Assembly: GCF_003610915.1 (NCBI RefSeq)
Contig: NZ_NSDJ01000001.1
Span: 2,356,001 to 2,420,000, forward strand
Direction: 5' to 3'
DNA from: Rahnella variigena
GTDB lineage: Bacteria > Pseudomonadota > Gammaproteobacteria > Enterobacterales > Enterobacteriaceae
Length of the DNA stretch: 64,000 nucleotides
Shown here: one piece after another, positions 42,055 through 52,174 of the stretch
How positions within the stretch are numbered: position 1 is the stretch's first letter
Layout: each line of letters opens with the position of its first letter
Notes under the pieces: generated by a model
Told to the model about the DNA's origin: nothing
The model's database searches: none
The model's input: the letters and a program-made list of their open reading frames with translations, nothing else
Translations under genes and position numbers: made by a program

Positions 42055-42852
42055 TTAATCCAATTCGTTGTCGAGATCGTTAACACCCGGTGCAGCCGCT
42101 GCCTGCGCAGACTTGTTGTATTTCGGGCTCAACTGGATGTAAAGAACAGCCATCACCACACCAATCACACCCAGTGCAACCAGGTTGAAGTTGGTGAATG
42201 CGGCAGTAACGAAACCAAGGTAGAAGAATGGCATCAGGTAGCCAGCACGCATCATGTTGATAACCATGGCGTAACCAACCACAACGATCATACCACCGGC
42301 AATGTTCAGACCGTTGGTGACCACTTCAGGGATTGAAGCCAGCAGGTCGTGAACAATCGCAGTACCCACAGACACAGCAACAATCACAGCAGGGATTGCG
42401 ATACGCATTGCCTGGAGGATCAGCGCGGAAACGTGGATCCAGGTAATGGCGTTCAGGTTACCTTTCTCAGCCGCTTTATCCGCTGCGTGCTGGAAGGCAA
42501 CAGTGATAGTACGAACGATAATGGTTAATACCTGACCGGCAGCCGCCAGCGGGATAGCCAGTGCGATACCGGCACCGACAGACTGTCCGCCTGCGATAAC
42601 CAGAATGGTAGAGATGATAGAGGCGAGGGCGGCATCCGGCGCAACAGCAGCACCGATGTTCATCCAGCCAAGTGCAATCATTTCCAACGTACCGCCGATG
42701 ATGATCCCGGTTTTAACATCACCAAGAACAAAACCAATCAAAGTACAGGCAACTAACGGGCGGTGAAACTGAAATTCATCCAGGATCGAACCCATCCCGG
42801 CAATACATGCAACAATAAATATCAGCACAATTTGTAGTGTGGTGATCTCCAT
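42055..42852 (-). CDS. manY: ManY, mannose PTS IIC component
   Basis: ManY is the 265-residue IIC membrane subunit. It begins MEITTLQIVLIFIVACIAGMGS and has many hydrophobic segments, with FVLGDVKTGIIIGGTLEMIALGWMNIGAAVAPDAALAS (partly shown) typical of the family. It sits between manX and manZ in one operon. Confidence 0.97.
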   Translation of the reverse strand: MEITTLQIVLIFIVACIAGMGSILDEFQFHRPLVACTLIGFVLGDVKTGIIIGGTLEMIALGWMNIGAAVAPDAALASIISTILVIAGGQSVGAGIALAIPLAAAGQVLTIIVRTITVAFQHAADKAAEKGNLNAITWIHVSALILQAMRIAIPAVIVAVSVGTAIVHDLLASIPEVVTNGLNIAGGMIVVVGYAMVINMMRAGYLMPFFYLGFVTAAFTNFNLVALGVIGVVMAVLYIQLSPKYNKSAQAAAAPGVNDLDNELD

Positions 42853-42943
42853 TGCACTTCTCCTATGACCAAAGGACGCTGAGTATAAACAGGCACATCA
42901 GGCAGATAACGTTGAGGGAATCTGCACATTTGCGATGTGCTTA

Positions 42944-43906
42944 TTAATTCATCTTATTAATGAGATCCATCATCTTGAGGCGAGAGTCTGTAGAAACTTT
43001 ACGCACTTCAAGTTCGATACCTTTTTCATTCAATTTCTTGAACGCTTCGATATCTTTTTCGTCGACAGACACTGCGTTATTCACCTGAGTTTTACCCTGG
43101 CGGAAAGCCATACCACCGATGTTTACGGAGGTGATTTTCACGCCACCCTCAACTAAACGCAGAACGTCAGTCGGGTTAGTGAATAACAACATCACGCGAT
43201 CGCCAGCGTATTTTGGGTTATCCCAGACACGGATGGCTTTTGCGACGTCAACAACGTGTGCAGTAACACCAGGAGGAGCAACCTGAGTCAGCAACGTTTT
43301 ACGCACGGTATCGGCAGCCACTTCGTCGCTGACAACAATAATGCGGGTTACGTTGGTTTCTTTGGTCCAGCGGGTCGCGACCTGACCATGAATCAAACGG
43401 TCATCGATACGGGCAAGGCCGATCTTCATATGGTCGTTCGGACCGGCAGGTTTAGCCGGGGCGGCTGCTTTTGGCGCAGGTGCGGCAGCAGGGGCCTGGG
43501 CAGCAGGTTCAGGGGCTTTAAGCGCTTTCACGCCGATACGACCTGTTTCTACTGCAATGGCAACCAGTTCTGCGAAAGAAGGGTTGTCATCGCGAGCCAT
43601 GAAAGTCTCTGCCAGCATTGGGATATTGACACCGGTGACAACTTCGTAATTTTCTTTATCGACAACAATACGGCTGGCGGCATTGAACGGGCTGCCCCCC
43701 CAGGTGTCGACCAGGAAAAGGACGCCGCTGCTGGTGTCTAAACTACCCAACTTTGCCGTGTACTTTTCGATCAGGGTTTCGGCGTTCTCGCCGGGAACGA
43801 AATCGATATAGGCGACATTATCTTGTTCACCTAAAATCATTTCCGCTGTTTTCAGCAGCTGCTCAGCTGCTGACCCGTGCGTGCCGATGATAATAGCAAT
43901 ACTCAC
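42944..43906 (-). CDS. manX: ManX, mannose PTS IIAB component
   Basis: ManX accepts phosphate from HPr on His10 of the IIA domain (IIIGTHGSAAEQLL) and passes it to the IIB domain His in ARIDDRLIHGQVATRW, then to the sugar. The 320 residues show an Ala/Pro-rich linker between domains (PAAQAPAAAPAPKAAAPAKP). It is the first gene of manXYZ. The region upstream contains Mlc/NagC-like and other palindromes, in keeping with known control by Mlc and CRP in E. coli. Confidence 0.97.
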   Translation of the reverse strand: MSIAIIIGTHGSAAEQLLKTAEMILGEQDNVAYIDFVPGENAETLIEKYTAKLGSLDTSSGVLFLVDTWGGSPFNAASRIVVDKENYEVVTGVNIPMLAETFMARDDNPSFAELVAIAVETGRIGVKALKAPEPAAQAPAAAPAPKAAAPAKPAGPNDHMKIGLARIDDRLIHGQVATRWTKETNVTRIIVVSDEVAADTVRKTLLTQVAPPGVTAHVVDVAKAIRVWDNPKYAGDRVMLLFTNPTDVLRLVEGGVKITSVNIGGMAFRQGKTQVNNAVSVDEKDIEAFKKLNEKGIELEVRKVSTDSRLKMMDLINKMN

Positions 43907-44087
43907 TCGCTACCTCCTCTGTTAACTCTTGAAAAGAGTTATGCACATAAGTAATGGTGCTGATGATATCCGCCCGTTTTTATTCCTGAGGCGGACAGGG
44001 CATTCCCTGCGTACTAACGTTCCTTAATTTCTGATAAGACTGCAAAACAGTAAAATTGCAGAACCTCAACAGGTTGTGCGACGTGAT

Positions 44088-44111
44088 TTATTTTAGTGTG
44101 CGAAAAAATAA
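44088..44111 (-). promoter_or_regulatory. Candidate Mlc/NagC-type operator upstream of manX
   Basis: TTATTTT and AAAAATAA arms flank a short GC-containing centre, the symmetric pattern of Mlc and NagC operators. It lies about 180 bp before manX. An 18-bp imperfect palindrome, TGTGAATACGTTTTCACA, lies at 44147-44164; it resembles a CRP site but has an 8-base instead of a 6-base spacer. Confidence 0.35.
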
Positions 44112-44296
44112 TTTTTGTGACGGTTGTCCGTTATTGAACGACGTATTGTGAATACGTTTTCACATTGCACATTAAAACAGCATAGATGTTTCAAAATGAT
44201 GCGGATCGTAAAAAATCACACTTTATTCAAATAATCATTCCTGATAGAGTGATTTTCCGAATCATTGAACAGGAGTACCGGGCCTCAGCCCTCCCT

Positions 44297-44497
44297 ATGG
44301 ACTGTCACCGACGTCACTATTCTTCGCACTATCACCTCATTCTTACCGGCAAATACGCCCCACTGGGCCTGATTACTGCCGCACTGAAACCGCTTTCATC
44401 TGAGATTTTTATCGTGACCGCCTCTGGCATGTCTTCTGACCGCCGGACGTCACGCGTTTCTTTGCGTCATTTTTCTTTAACTCATTGCGGAGTCTGA
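44297..44497 (+). CDS. yoaL: Upstream small ORF of yoaE (yoaL-like leader)
   Basis: A 66-codon frame starts [18 protein letters not shown] and ends TGA one base before the yoaE ATG, with the yoaE ribosome site (GCGGAG) inside its last codons. Codon use is fair and the N-terminus is His-rich. E. coli K-12 is reported to carry a small gene, yoaL, directly upstream of yoaE, so position supports this call; I cannot confirm sequence similarity. No good ribosome site precedes the ATG, and the frame is open further upstream to 44186. If translated it would couple to yoaE. Confidence 0.42.
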   Translation: MDCHRRHYSSHYHLILTGKYAPLGLITAALKPLSSEIFIVTASGMSSDRRTSRVSLRHFSLTHCGV

Positions 44498-44498
44498 C

Positions 44499-46058
44499 AT
44501 GGAATTTTTGATGGACCCTTCAATTTGGGTCGGTTTGCTGACGCTTGTTGTCCTGGAAATTGTTCTGGGTATCGACAACCTTGTTTTTATTGCCATTCTT
44601 GCGGATAAACTGCCGCCTAAGCAGCGCGATAAGGCCCGTATTATCGGCCTTTCGCTGGCGCTGATTATGCGTCTGGGCCTGCTGTCGCTGATTTCGTGGA
44701 TGGTTAAACTGACCACGCCGCTGTTCAGCATTGCGCAGTTCAGCTTCTCCGGGCGGGATCTGATCCTGCTGGTCGGTGGTCTGTTCCTGTTATTTAAAGC
44801 CACCACCGAGCTGCATGAGCGGCTGGAAGGGCATGACGAACAGGGAACACCGAACCGCGGCTATGCCAGTTTCTGGTCGGTTGTGGCGCAGATTGTGGTG
44901 CTCGACGCCGTCTTCTCGCTGGATGCCGTGATAACTGCAGTCGGTATGGTGAATAATCTGGCTGTGATGATGACCGCCGTGGTGATCGCCATGGGTGTGA
45001 TGCTGCTGGCGTCTAAATCGCTGACGCGTTTTGTGAACAATCATCCGACGGTAGTGGTGCTGTGTCTCAGCTTCCTGCTGATGATTGGTCTGAGCCTGAT
45101 AGCGGAAGGTTTTGGCTTCCATATTCCTAAGGGCTACCTGTACGCGGCGATCGGCTTCTCCATTCTGATTGAACTGTTCAACCAGATTGCACGCCGTAAC
45201 TTCCTGAAAAGCCAGTCTAATCGTCCGATGCGTGAGCGCACCGCCGAGGCCATTCAGCGCCTGATGGGCGGGAAACGTCAGCATCAGAATGAAGATGAGC
45301 CAGTCGGTGATGTACTGCCTGCATCAGAAGCTTTTGCAGAAGAAGAGCGCCATATGATAACGGGCGTTCTGACGCTGGCATCGCGGACATTGCGCACTAT
45401 TATGACGCCGCGCACCGAGATTTCATGGGTGGACTGCGAAAAGTCACCGGCTGAAATCCGCAGTCAGCTGCTGGATACGCCGCACAGTTTGTTCCCGATC
45501 TGCCGTCATTCTCTGGATGATGTCATCGGTGTAGTACGTGCGAAAGACCTGCTGGTGGCGCTGGAGAACGGCGAAAACATCGTGGCTTTCGCCGAAAAAA
45601 CGCCGCCGATTGTGGTGCCGGAAACCATGGATGTGATCAATCTGCTGGCGGTATTACGTAAAGCCAGGGGGCGTCTGGTGGTCGTAAACAATGAGTTTGG
45701 TGTGATTCAGGGGCTTGTCACGCCGCTGGACGTGCTGGAAGCCATTGCCGGTGAGTTCCCGGACGAAGATGAAATGCCGGATGTGATTGCTGACGGTGAG
45801 TCATGGATTGCGAAAGGCGGGACAGACTTACACCTTCTTCAGCAAGTTCTCGACGTGAACAATCTGGTAAATGCGGATGATGATTTTGCTTCGCTGGCCG
45901 GATTGCTGCTGTCGAAATCAGGCCAGATGCCGGTTGCCGGTGAAGTGATTGAAATGGCGTCGCTGCACTTTGAGATCCTTGAGGTGACAGACTATCGCAT
46001 CGAGCGTGTCCGCATCACCCGGATTAAGTCAGAAGATCAGTGGGACGAAAGCCACTAA
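44499..46058 (+). CDS. yoaE: YoaE, TerC-family membrane protein with CBS and CorC domains
   Basis: The 519-residue protein has an N-terminal TerC membrane domain of about 240 residues ([21 protein letters not shown], later [20 protein letters not shown], with the acidic residues conserved in TerC metal transporters), then a CBS pair ([16 protein letters not shown], then [20 protein letters not shown]) and a C-terminal CorC/HlyC domain. TerC proteins are linked to Mn2+ or Ca2+ export and to membrane-protein metalation. It is preceded by a long leader with a small ORF and divergent from manX. A terminator follows. Confidence 0.95.
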   Translation: MEFLMDPSIWVGLLTLVVLEIVLGIDNLVFIAILADKLPPKQRDKARIIGLSLALIMRLGLLSLISWMVKLTTPLFSIAQFSFSGRDLILLVGGLFLLFKATTELHERLEGHDEQGTPNRGYASFWSVVAQIVVLDAVFSLDAVITAVGMVNNLAVMMTAVVIAMGVMLLASKSLTRFVNNHPTVVVLCLSFLLMIGLSLIAEGFGFHIPKGYLYAAIGFSILIELFNQIARRNFLKSQSNRPMRERTAEAIQRLMGGKRQHQNEDEPVGDVLPASEAFAEEERHMITGVLTLASRTLRTIMTPRTEISWVDCEKSPAEIRSQLLDTPHSLFPICRHSLDDVIGVVRAKDLLVALENGENIVAFAEKTPPIVVPETMDVINLLAVLRKARGRLVVVNNEFGVIQGLVTPLDVLEAIAGEFPDEDEMPDVIADGESWIAKGGTDLHLLQQVLDVNNLVNADDDFASLAGLLLSKSGQMPVAGEVIEMASLHFEILEVTDYRIERVRITRIKSEDQWDESH

Positions 46059-46082
46059 ATCTGGCGCAATGCCTGAAGGTAA

Positions 46083-46108
46083 AACGGCGACTCCGGTCGC
46101 CGTTTTTT
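46083..46108 (+). terminator. Intrinsic terminator after yoaE
   Basis: ACGGCGAC and GTCGCCGT arms around TCCG run into six T. Confidence 0.92.
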
Positions 46109-46136
46109 ATGCCTGAAATGGTGTGAATACTTGGGG

Positions 46137-47729
46137 TCAGACGGAACCCTGAACGTCCTGAGGTTCCATATTTTGGTTCGATTTCTGATAACGCTCCAGC
46201 CAGACGGGGAAAACTTCTACCGGCATCGGGCGTGCAAAGTAGTAGCCCTGCAAAGAATCCACTCTGCGTTTACGCAGATAATCAACCTGTTCGCGGGTTT
46301 CCACCCCTTCAGCAATCAGCTTTAAATTCAGCCGCTGCGCCAGCGTAATAATGGTGTCCGTGACCGTCGCGTTGATGGCATCGGTTCCGATGGATGCTGT
46401 GAATGCCTGGTCAATCTTCAGCACATCCGGATTCAGGGTTTTGAGATAACTCAGTGAACTGTGGCCGGTACCAAAATCATCAATAGCCAGCAGAATTCCC
46501 ATTTCCTTGAGCTGCGAAATTTCCGCGGCACGCAGTTCCTGAAGACGCGTGCGCTCGGTCAGTTCAAGCATCAGTGAGACAGAAGGCTGAGCCGGAAGCC
46601 ACAGCTTGCGGATATCATCCACAATTTCCATATTATTGAAATGCTGCGCTGCTACGTTAATGCTGACATAAAAGCCTGGAGTCGCCGGGAAGACCGCCAG
46701 ATTATCGGCAACGGTTTTAATCAGATAGCGGGTAAGTGAGATGATTAACCCGTGCTGTTCTGCCAGCGGAATAAATACATCAGGCGACACCCATTCCTGC
46801 CTGCGGTTTTTCCAGCGCATCAGCGTTTCCACACCGATACAGCGGCCGTCATCGCTGTTAATAATCGGCTGGCAATAGACCTTAAATTCGCGGTGTGAAA
46901 TGCCGTGGCTGATCGGATAGGCCAGACTGATCCTGCTGCCGGAAAGCAGATAAACCGCGGTGGCCGTCAGTAAACTGATTAACACCGAAAGCGGTAAATG
47001 TGAGGGGAGTTCATTCCAGGCCAGTTCGCTGGCTTTTTCTCCGAAGATGGAGACAGAGAAATCATATTTTTGCGATCTCTCACTCAGCAGAGGAGGGTAC
47101 GGAAGATCGTCGCTGCTGATGATGTCCTTTTTGCCATACTCGAGATATTGCTTACCAACGTTCAAAACGATATGGCTGGCATAGGGCGGTTGCGGTTCGA
47201 GCAGGAAATTCGACAATATGCCAATATTATAAACAAACAGTTCGCCGTTACGGTTATCCGGTGTTGAGGGATTCCAGAGAACCAGTGTCGGGGTATCGAC
47301 ACGGCTCCATTTCGAAGCCCGCAGTTCAAGTTGCGTCAGGCCCTGAGAAAATGACGGCAAAATGTCGTTGAGGCTGAGATCCAGCGCACCGACCAGACTT
47401 GAACAGGTGATTTTACCGTCACTGACCAGGCTGATAGAGCGTAATGTCTGCAGCCGGGCGACTTTTTGCTGAAGTAACGATTGCAGGACGCTGCAGCCAA
47501 GCGTCTGATCCAGAGGCGTTGATTTTCCGGCAGGTGACGCCGGTTCGAGTAGTTTTTCCAGCTTCTGAACGGTGTGCAGCGCGACACGTTGCTGGTCTTC
47601 TGCGATGACCTGTGCTTGTTCGTAAATACGAATGCCAAGAGTCAGAAGCAAAGTACATATCCCCATCGCGCAGGCAAGCGCAATGCGATAGTAGCGATAC
47701 TTCGCAAGTCCGGTCTGGGAGAACAGCAT
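46137..47729 (-). CDS. pdeD: PdeD (YoaD), CSS-motif cyclic di-GMP phosphodiesterase
   Basis: The 530-residue protein has two membrane segments flanking a periplasmic CSS-type sensor (first segment YRIALACAMGICTLLLTLGI, CSS at GKITCSSLVG, second LPLSVLISLLTATAVYLLSG) and a C-terminal EAL domain. The EAL signature reads ETLMRW. Other catalytic motifs are ELTE, AIDDFGTGHSSLSYL, LKIDQAF, EGVET and LQGYYFARPM, so it looks active. It should degrade cyclic di-GMP under redox control of the CSS cysteines. The gene sits between yoaE and sdaA as in E. coli. Confidence 0.95.
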   Translation of the reverse strand: MLFSQTGLAKYRYYRIALACAMGICTLLLTLGIRIYEQAQVIAEDQQRVALHTVQKLEKLLEPASPAGKSTPLDQTLGCSVLQSLLQQKVARLQTLRSISLVSDGKITCSSLVGALDLSLNDILPSFSQGLTQLELRASKWSRVDTPTLVLWNPSTPDNRNGELFVYNIGILSNFLLEPQPPYASHIVLNVGKQYLEYGKKDIISSDDLPYPPLLSERSQKYDFSVSIFGEKASELAWNELPSHLPLSVLISLLTATAVYLLSGSRISLAYPISHGISHREFKVYCQPIINSDDGRCIGVETLMRWKNRRQEWVSPDVFIPLAEQHGLIISLTRYLIKTVADNLAVFPATPGFYVSINVAAQHFNNMEIVDDIRKLWLPAQPSVSLMLELTERTRLQELRAAEISQLKEMGILLAIDDFGTGHSSLSYLKTLNPDVLKIDQAFTASIGTDAINATVTDTIITLAQRLNLKLIAEGVETREQVDYLRKRRVDSLQGYYFARPMPVEVFPVWLERYQKSNQNMEPQDVQGSV

Positions 47730-47792
47730 CGTTCTAATCCTTTTTATCCCGTGTTAATTGCAGGCTCAAATTATTTTTTTAAAGGTTTACCG

Positions 47793-48023
47793 ATGCGTAA
47801 CAGCCAGTGTGTTTTTATTGATAGTAGCTGTAAATCGTCGGATGCTCAGCCTGAGTTGCGGAAAATACACTCAGTTTCTGAGTGGAAATTAAAGAAAGTC
47901 AGCCTAAGTGACGTTGTCACTTATATTTTCCCCGAGGAACCTGGCCTGTATTTTTCTGTATTAAGAGACTCAACGATCGGGAAAATCAGGCGGAAAACAG
48001 CATGCCGTACCGGCGGGGTATAA
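47793..48023 (+). CDS. Possible small protein between pdeD and sdaA
   Basis: A 76-codon frame (MRNSQCVFIDSSCKSSDAQP...) begins six bases after AAAGG. I do not recognise the product, which has no signal peptide or membrane segment. It lies divergent from pdeD in a 450-base gap. The ribosome site is the main support; codon use is ordinary. A further coding-like stretch follows at about 48045-48180. Treat as tentative. Confidence 0.3.
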   Translation: MRNSQCVFIDSSCKSSDAQPELRKIHSVSEWKLKKVSLSDVVTYIFPEEPGLYFSVLRDSTIGKIRRKTACRTGGV

Positions 48024-48182
48024 TGCAAGTGACACATCCATTATGTTTCGATAATACAACAGGTTGTCATTAACGAAGGTTTTATTGCTGCCAGCTTTGG
48101 TCCAGATGGTATTTCCTGCGGTAACCCGGCTAAAAACGCTTCAGCTGAAGAACCGCAGGAAACTACCAATGCGAAAGTAAAA

Positions 48183-49547
48183 TCAGTCGCACTGAACCTT
48201 AATCGCCAGACCACCACGCGACGTTTCACGGTATTTTGAATTCATATCTTTACCGGTTTCGTACATGGTTTCGATCACTTTATCCAGAGACACTCTTGGC
48301 TCGCTGGTGCGGCGCAGTGCCATCCGGGCAGCGTTAATCGCTTTCACCGATGCAATGGCATTACGCTCAATGCACGGCACCTGAACCTGTCCGGCTACCG
48401 GATCACAAGTCAGACCGAGGTTGTGTTCCATACCAATTTCGGCAGCGACACACACCTGCTCAGGGCTGCCGCCCAGCAATTCCGTCAGACCTGCTGCCGC
48501 CATCGAACAGGCTACGCCCACTTCGCCCTGACAACCGACTTCTGCACCAGAAATCGACGCATTCATTTTATACAAAATGCCGATAGCGCCGGAGGTCAGG
48601 AAATAGCGCAGGTAAATGTCAGGGCTGACCGACTGAATAAACTGGTCATAATAGGCCAGTACCGCCGGCACAATGCCGCACGCACCGTTGGTTGGCGCAG
48701 TCACTACGCGTCCGCCAGCCGCATTTTCTTCGTTAACCGCCAGCGCAAACATATTCACCCAGTCGATCACGTTCATCGGATCACTGGAAAGCTTGTCGTT
48801 TGACACCAGCATCCGGCGCAGGGCAGATGCACGGCGCGGTACCCGCAGCGGCCCCGGCAACACGCCTTCAGTATTCAGACCGCGATCGATACACGCTTGC
48901 ATGGTGTGCCAGATCTTCTCGAAATACTGGTCGATCTCCTGCTTACTGTGTTGCGCCAGCTCGTTCTTCATCACCAGCCCGGATAATGACAGGCCGGTTT
49001 CCTTACATTTCGCCAGCATTTCACTGGCCGAATTAAAGCTGTAAGGCACGGTGACTTCGTCGAGAACCGGCTGACCGAAGTGTTCGTCATCGACAATAAA
49101 ACCGCCGCCGACGGAATAATACGTTTTGCTGTAAATCATTTTATCGCCAGCAAACGCATGGATTTGCATGGCGTTCTCATGGCGTGGCAAATTCTCACCG
49201 CGGAACACCATGCCGGTATCACGCGGGAAATCTACTTCATGCTGAGTGGTGCCCAGCGGCAGACGCTCACGTTGCTCAACGTCGCGGATAAAGTGGGGAA
49301 TTCCGTCAATGTCGACGGTGTCTGGCTGATTACCGGCCAGGCCTAAAATAATGGCGATATCTGTGTGGTGGCCTTTGCCTGTCAGAGACAAAGAACCAAA
49401 AACGTCCACGGCGACACGCGTAACGGCAGGCATCATGCCCTTTTCCAGCAGGTCATCAGCGAACTGTTTACCGGCTTTCATCGGGCCCAAAGTATGGGAA
49501 CTGGAAGGGCCAATCCCGACCTTGAACATGTCGAAAACGCTAATCAC
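48183..49547 (-). CDS. sdaA: SdaA, L-serine dehydratase 1
   Basis: SdaA deaminates L-serine to pyruvate and ammonia with a 4Fe-4S cluster. The 454-residue protein begins MISVFDMFKVGIGPSSSHTL. The cluster cysteines are visible in GCQGEVGVACSMAAAGL and LTCDPVAGQVQVPC. The length is normal. It is transcribed alone. In E. coli it responds to leucine/Lrp and anaerobiosis; no site was identified here. Confidence 0.97.
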   Translation of the reverse strand: MISVFDMFKVGIGPSSSHTLGPMKAGKQFADDLLEKGMMPAVTRVAVDVFGSLSLTGKGHHTDIAIILGLAGNQPDTVDIDGIPHFIRDVEQRERLPLGTTQHEVDFPRDTGMVFRGENLPRHENAMQIHAFAGDKMIYSKTYYSVGGGFIVDDEHFGQPVLDEVTVPYSFNSASEMLAKCKETGLSLSGLVMKNELAQHSKQEIDQYFEKIWHTMQACIDRGLNTEGVLPGPLRVPRRASALRRMLVSNDKLSSDPMNVIDWVNMFALAVNEENAAGGRVVTAPTNGACGIVPAVLAYYDQFIQSVSPDIYLRYFLTSGAIGILYKMNASISGAEVGCQGEVGVACSMAAAGLTELLGGSPEQVCVAAEIGMEHNLGLTCDPVAGQVQVPCIERNAIASVKAINAARMALRRTSEPRVSLDKVIETMYETGKDMNSKYRETSRGGLAIKVQCD

Positions 49548-49754
49548 GTCGAATACTCCTGTAATAGATTGCGGCAGGGAACGGGATCCCTGGCTTCCAT
49601 AAATGAACGACAGCGAGATTTCGTCTTTATGGACGGCTCTCTTGTTCTTATGGATAGACTTATAGTTTAAAAGGGCTGAGAGGCAAAAGTTTCATTTTTC
49701 GCATGAAATAAACTTATTTGATGCAAAAGTGTGATCGCTATGTAATCAGAGCGC

Positions 49755-50357
49755 TCAGACTTCGACCTGTCCGGCGAGCTGACGGATGATAGCGGCGGTG
49801 AGACCCCAGACAAATTGCTGCTGATACCAGGACAAATAAACGCGGTGATGAATGCCCCGGCGATGAATATCCAGAGGGTGATAACGTGCCAGATCAAAAG
49901 CTTCACGCAGCGGCATTTCAAACAACTCGGCGACTTCTTCTTCAGCCGGATGCAGCGGCACATCGACGGGTAACAGCCCCACTACCGGTGTGACCCGGAA
50001 ACCGCTGCTGCTATCCTGCGGCGAAAGTGTGCCTAATACATAAACCTGTTCAGGCGGAATGGCGACTTCTTCCTGCGCTTCACGCAAGGCCGTGGCGATA
50101 ATCGACGCATCACAAGCATCCGCCGCGCCGCCGGGAAAGGCGACTTGTCCCGCGTGTTTGCGCAGCTGGTCGGAGCGTCGTGTCAGTAACAGCGTAGGTT
50201 CAGGGCGGCAAATGATCGGGATCAGCACCGCAGCGTGACGGGTTCCGCGCAGCGCCGGTGCGGGCTGGCGAGGTTGCTGCAACTGAAAGCGCAATATGAA
50301 ATCTTCCACGGCGGGGGAAAGTGTCTGAATTGGCGCATGTTGTTCCAGCAAAGTCAC
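49755..50357 (-). CDS. nudL: NudL, Nudix hydrolase (CoA pyrophosphatase family)
   Basis: The 200-residue protein has the CoA-type Nudix motif: [18 protein letters not shown] with the UPF0035 block, then [10 protein letters not shown]. The family typically cleaves CoA to phosphopantetheine and ADP. It overlaps pabB by ATGA and is the second gene of pabB-nudL, as in E. coli. Confidence 0.94.
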   Translation of the reverse strand: MTLLEQHAPIQTLSPAVEDFILRFQLQQPRQPAPALRGTRHAAVLIPIICRPEPTLLLTRRSDQLRKHAGQVAFPGGAADACDASIIATALREAQEEVAIPPEQVYVLGTLSPQDSSSGFRVTPVVGLLPVDVPLHPAEEEVAELFEMPLREAFDLARYHPLDIHRRGIHHRVYLSWYQQQFVWGLTAAIIRQLAGQVEV

Positions 50358-51733
50358 GATGATGCTTCTCCTAACTGAGGCAGAATACGGGCAATCTTAT
50401 CAAAGGTTTCCTGATATTCTGCCTGTTCCTCACTGTCCGCCACAATCCCGCCGCCTGCCCAGCAATGAATTTTTCCCTGCGACGTGAGTAACGTGCGGAT
50501 GGTGATGTTGCTGTCCATGGTGCCGCAACAGCTGATATATGCGATGCTGCCACAATAGCCGTTGCGGCGATGTGGCTCGAGCTCTTCGATGATTTCCATT
50601 GCACGCACTTTCGGTGCGCCGGTAATGGAACCGCCGGGGAAACAGGCGCGTAACAAGGCCGCAGGATGGCAATCTTGCGGTAACTGCGCAGTGATGGTGC
50701 TGACCAGATGATGCACCGCCGGGAACGGTTCAACCACAAACAGTTCCGGCACGCGCACGCTGCCAGGTACGGCGACGCGCCCGATATCATTACGCAGCAA
50801 ATCGACAATCATCAGGTTCTCGGCACGATCTTTCTCCGATCCTGCCAGCCTTTCTGCCTGTCGCGCATCTTCTGTCGGATCTTCACAGCGTGGGAGGGTA
50901 CCTTTAATTGGCCGCGTCTGGATCTGGTTTTCTTTAAGCCAGATAAAACGCTCCGGCGACAGACTGAGAACGGTGTTTTCCGGCAGACGTAAAAACGCAG
51001 AAAAAGGCGCGCGGTTGGCCTGATTCAGACGCAGAAAAGCCTGCCATTCATCGCCGCTGTAATCCGTTGAAAAGCGTTGCGCCAGATTGATCTGATAACA
51101 ATCGCCGTCGCGGATATATTCCTGAATCTGCCTGAACTTTTGACCGTATTCTTCGCGGCTCATATTCGCCTGCCACGGCGCATTCAGCCGGAAAGGCGCT
51201 GATGCAGAGCGGATTTTCTGATGCTCATCAAGCCAGTGTAAACGTGCAGAAATATCGCCATGACAAATCAATGTCAAACGCTGCAAATGATGATCGGCGA
51301 TCAGCGCCCAGTTATAAATCCCGACAGCCATATCGGGCAACTCAATATCGCGTATCGCGATTTGCGGCAGATCCTCAACGCGACGCCCTAAATCATAGCC
51401 GAACAGCCCGAGAGCGCCGCCGAGAAACGGAAAGTCAGGCGAGCTTTCTGCGTGTAATCCGCAAGCAGTCAGCTGCTCTTCAAGCAAGGCGAAGGGATCG
51501 TCCTGCCGGCATTGTTCCACGCCATTTTTTTCAATCTGCGTCAGCCCGCCACGGGTGGTCAATGTTATCAGCGGATCCGCCACCAGAATATCGAAACGGT
51601 TATGCTGATGCTGTGCTGCACCTGAGTGTAAAAGCATCGCCCAGGGCAGGGCGGAAAGCGGTGTGAAGCGCTCTGTCAGTGCATCTGGCTGATAAGGTAA
51701 GGAGTGAAAAACAACGGACTGGGTGGCTTGCAT
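50354..51733 (-). CDS. pabB: PabB, aminodeoxychorismate synthase component I
   Basis: PabB with PabA converts chorismate to 4-amino-4-deoxychorismate in folate synthesis. The 459-residue chain has the chorismate-binding motifs [13 protein letters not shown] (with the Lys nucleophile typical of PabB), [31 protein letters not shown] and [10 protein letters not shown]. The gene heads the pabB-nudL pair, diverging from yoaH. Confidence 0.96.
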   Translation of the reverse strand: MQATQSVVFHSLPYQPDALTERFTPLSALPWAMLLHSGAAQHQHNRFDILVADPLITLTTRGGLTQIEKNGVEQCRQDDPFALLEEQLTACGLHAESSPDFPFLGGALGLFGYDLGRRVEDLPQIAIRDIELPDMAVGIYNWALIADHHLQRLTLICHGDISARLHWLDEHQKIRSASAPFRLNAPWQANMSREEYGQKFRQIQEYIRDGDCYQINLAQRFSTDYSGDEWQAFLRLNQANRAPFSAFLRLPENTVLSLSPERFIWLKENQIQTRPIKGTLPRCEDPTEDARQAERLAGSEKDRAENLMIVDLLRNDIGRVAVPGSVRVPELFVVEPFPAVHHLVSTITAQLPQDCHPAALLRACFPGGSITGAPKVRAMEIIEELEPHRRNGYCGSIAYISCCGTMDSNITIRTLLTSQGKIHCWAGGGIVADSEEQAEYQETFDKIARILPQLGEASS

Positions 51734-51895
51734 GGCTGGTATAAGCTTCTCTGGCGCGATGACGTATTTTAGGCCGATCCTAACACAGAACTGAGGGGCT
51801 GAAAGCAGCGCAGGCGATTTGCCTTATTTAGGCGTATACTGTGCAACCCCGCCTTTCGCGGGCTTTATTTATCACCAGTACAACAGGACACTCCC

Positions 51896-52075
51896 ATGCT
51901 GACAGGTATGCCTTCATTATCACATCATGAACAAGAACAGGCCGCCGATCGTATCCGCCAGTTAATGGAAAACGGCATGAGCAGCGGCGAAGCCATTGCG
52001 ACCGTTGCAGAAGAAATTCGCGAAACGCATAAAGGCGACCGCGTAACCGTCATTTTTGATGACGAAGACGAATAA
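51896..52075 (+). CDS. yoaH: YoaH, UPF0181 small protein
   Basis: The 59-residue product [20 protein letters not shown] continues [21 protein letters not shown] and ends in an acidic FDDEDE tail. E. coli YoaH has the same length and reads [20 protein letters not shown] there. It lies divergent from pabB, as in E. coli. Function unknown. Confidence 0.93.
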   Translation: MLTGMPSLSHHEQEQAADRIRQLMENGMSSGEAIATVAEEIRETHKGDRVTVIFDDEDE

Positions 52076-52120
52076 AACTGACTGACGGTTTGCGTCACTG
52101 CTTACGTCATGACAAAGAAA

Positions 52121-52153
52121 AACCGGACCCTTTTCAGGCGTCCGGTTTTTTTT
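52121..52153. terminator. Bidirectional terminator between yoaH and purT
   Basis: AACCGGAC and GTCCGGTT arms lie between two convergent genes, with eight T on the right and an A-run on the left. Confidence 0.88.
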
Positions 52154-52174
52154 CGTCTCAGCATTCTGAATCGT

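Noticed and set aside
44147..44164. CRP site upstream of manX
   Set aside because: TGTGA and TCACA are present, but with eight instead of six bases between them.
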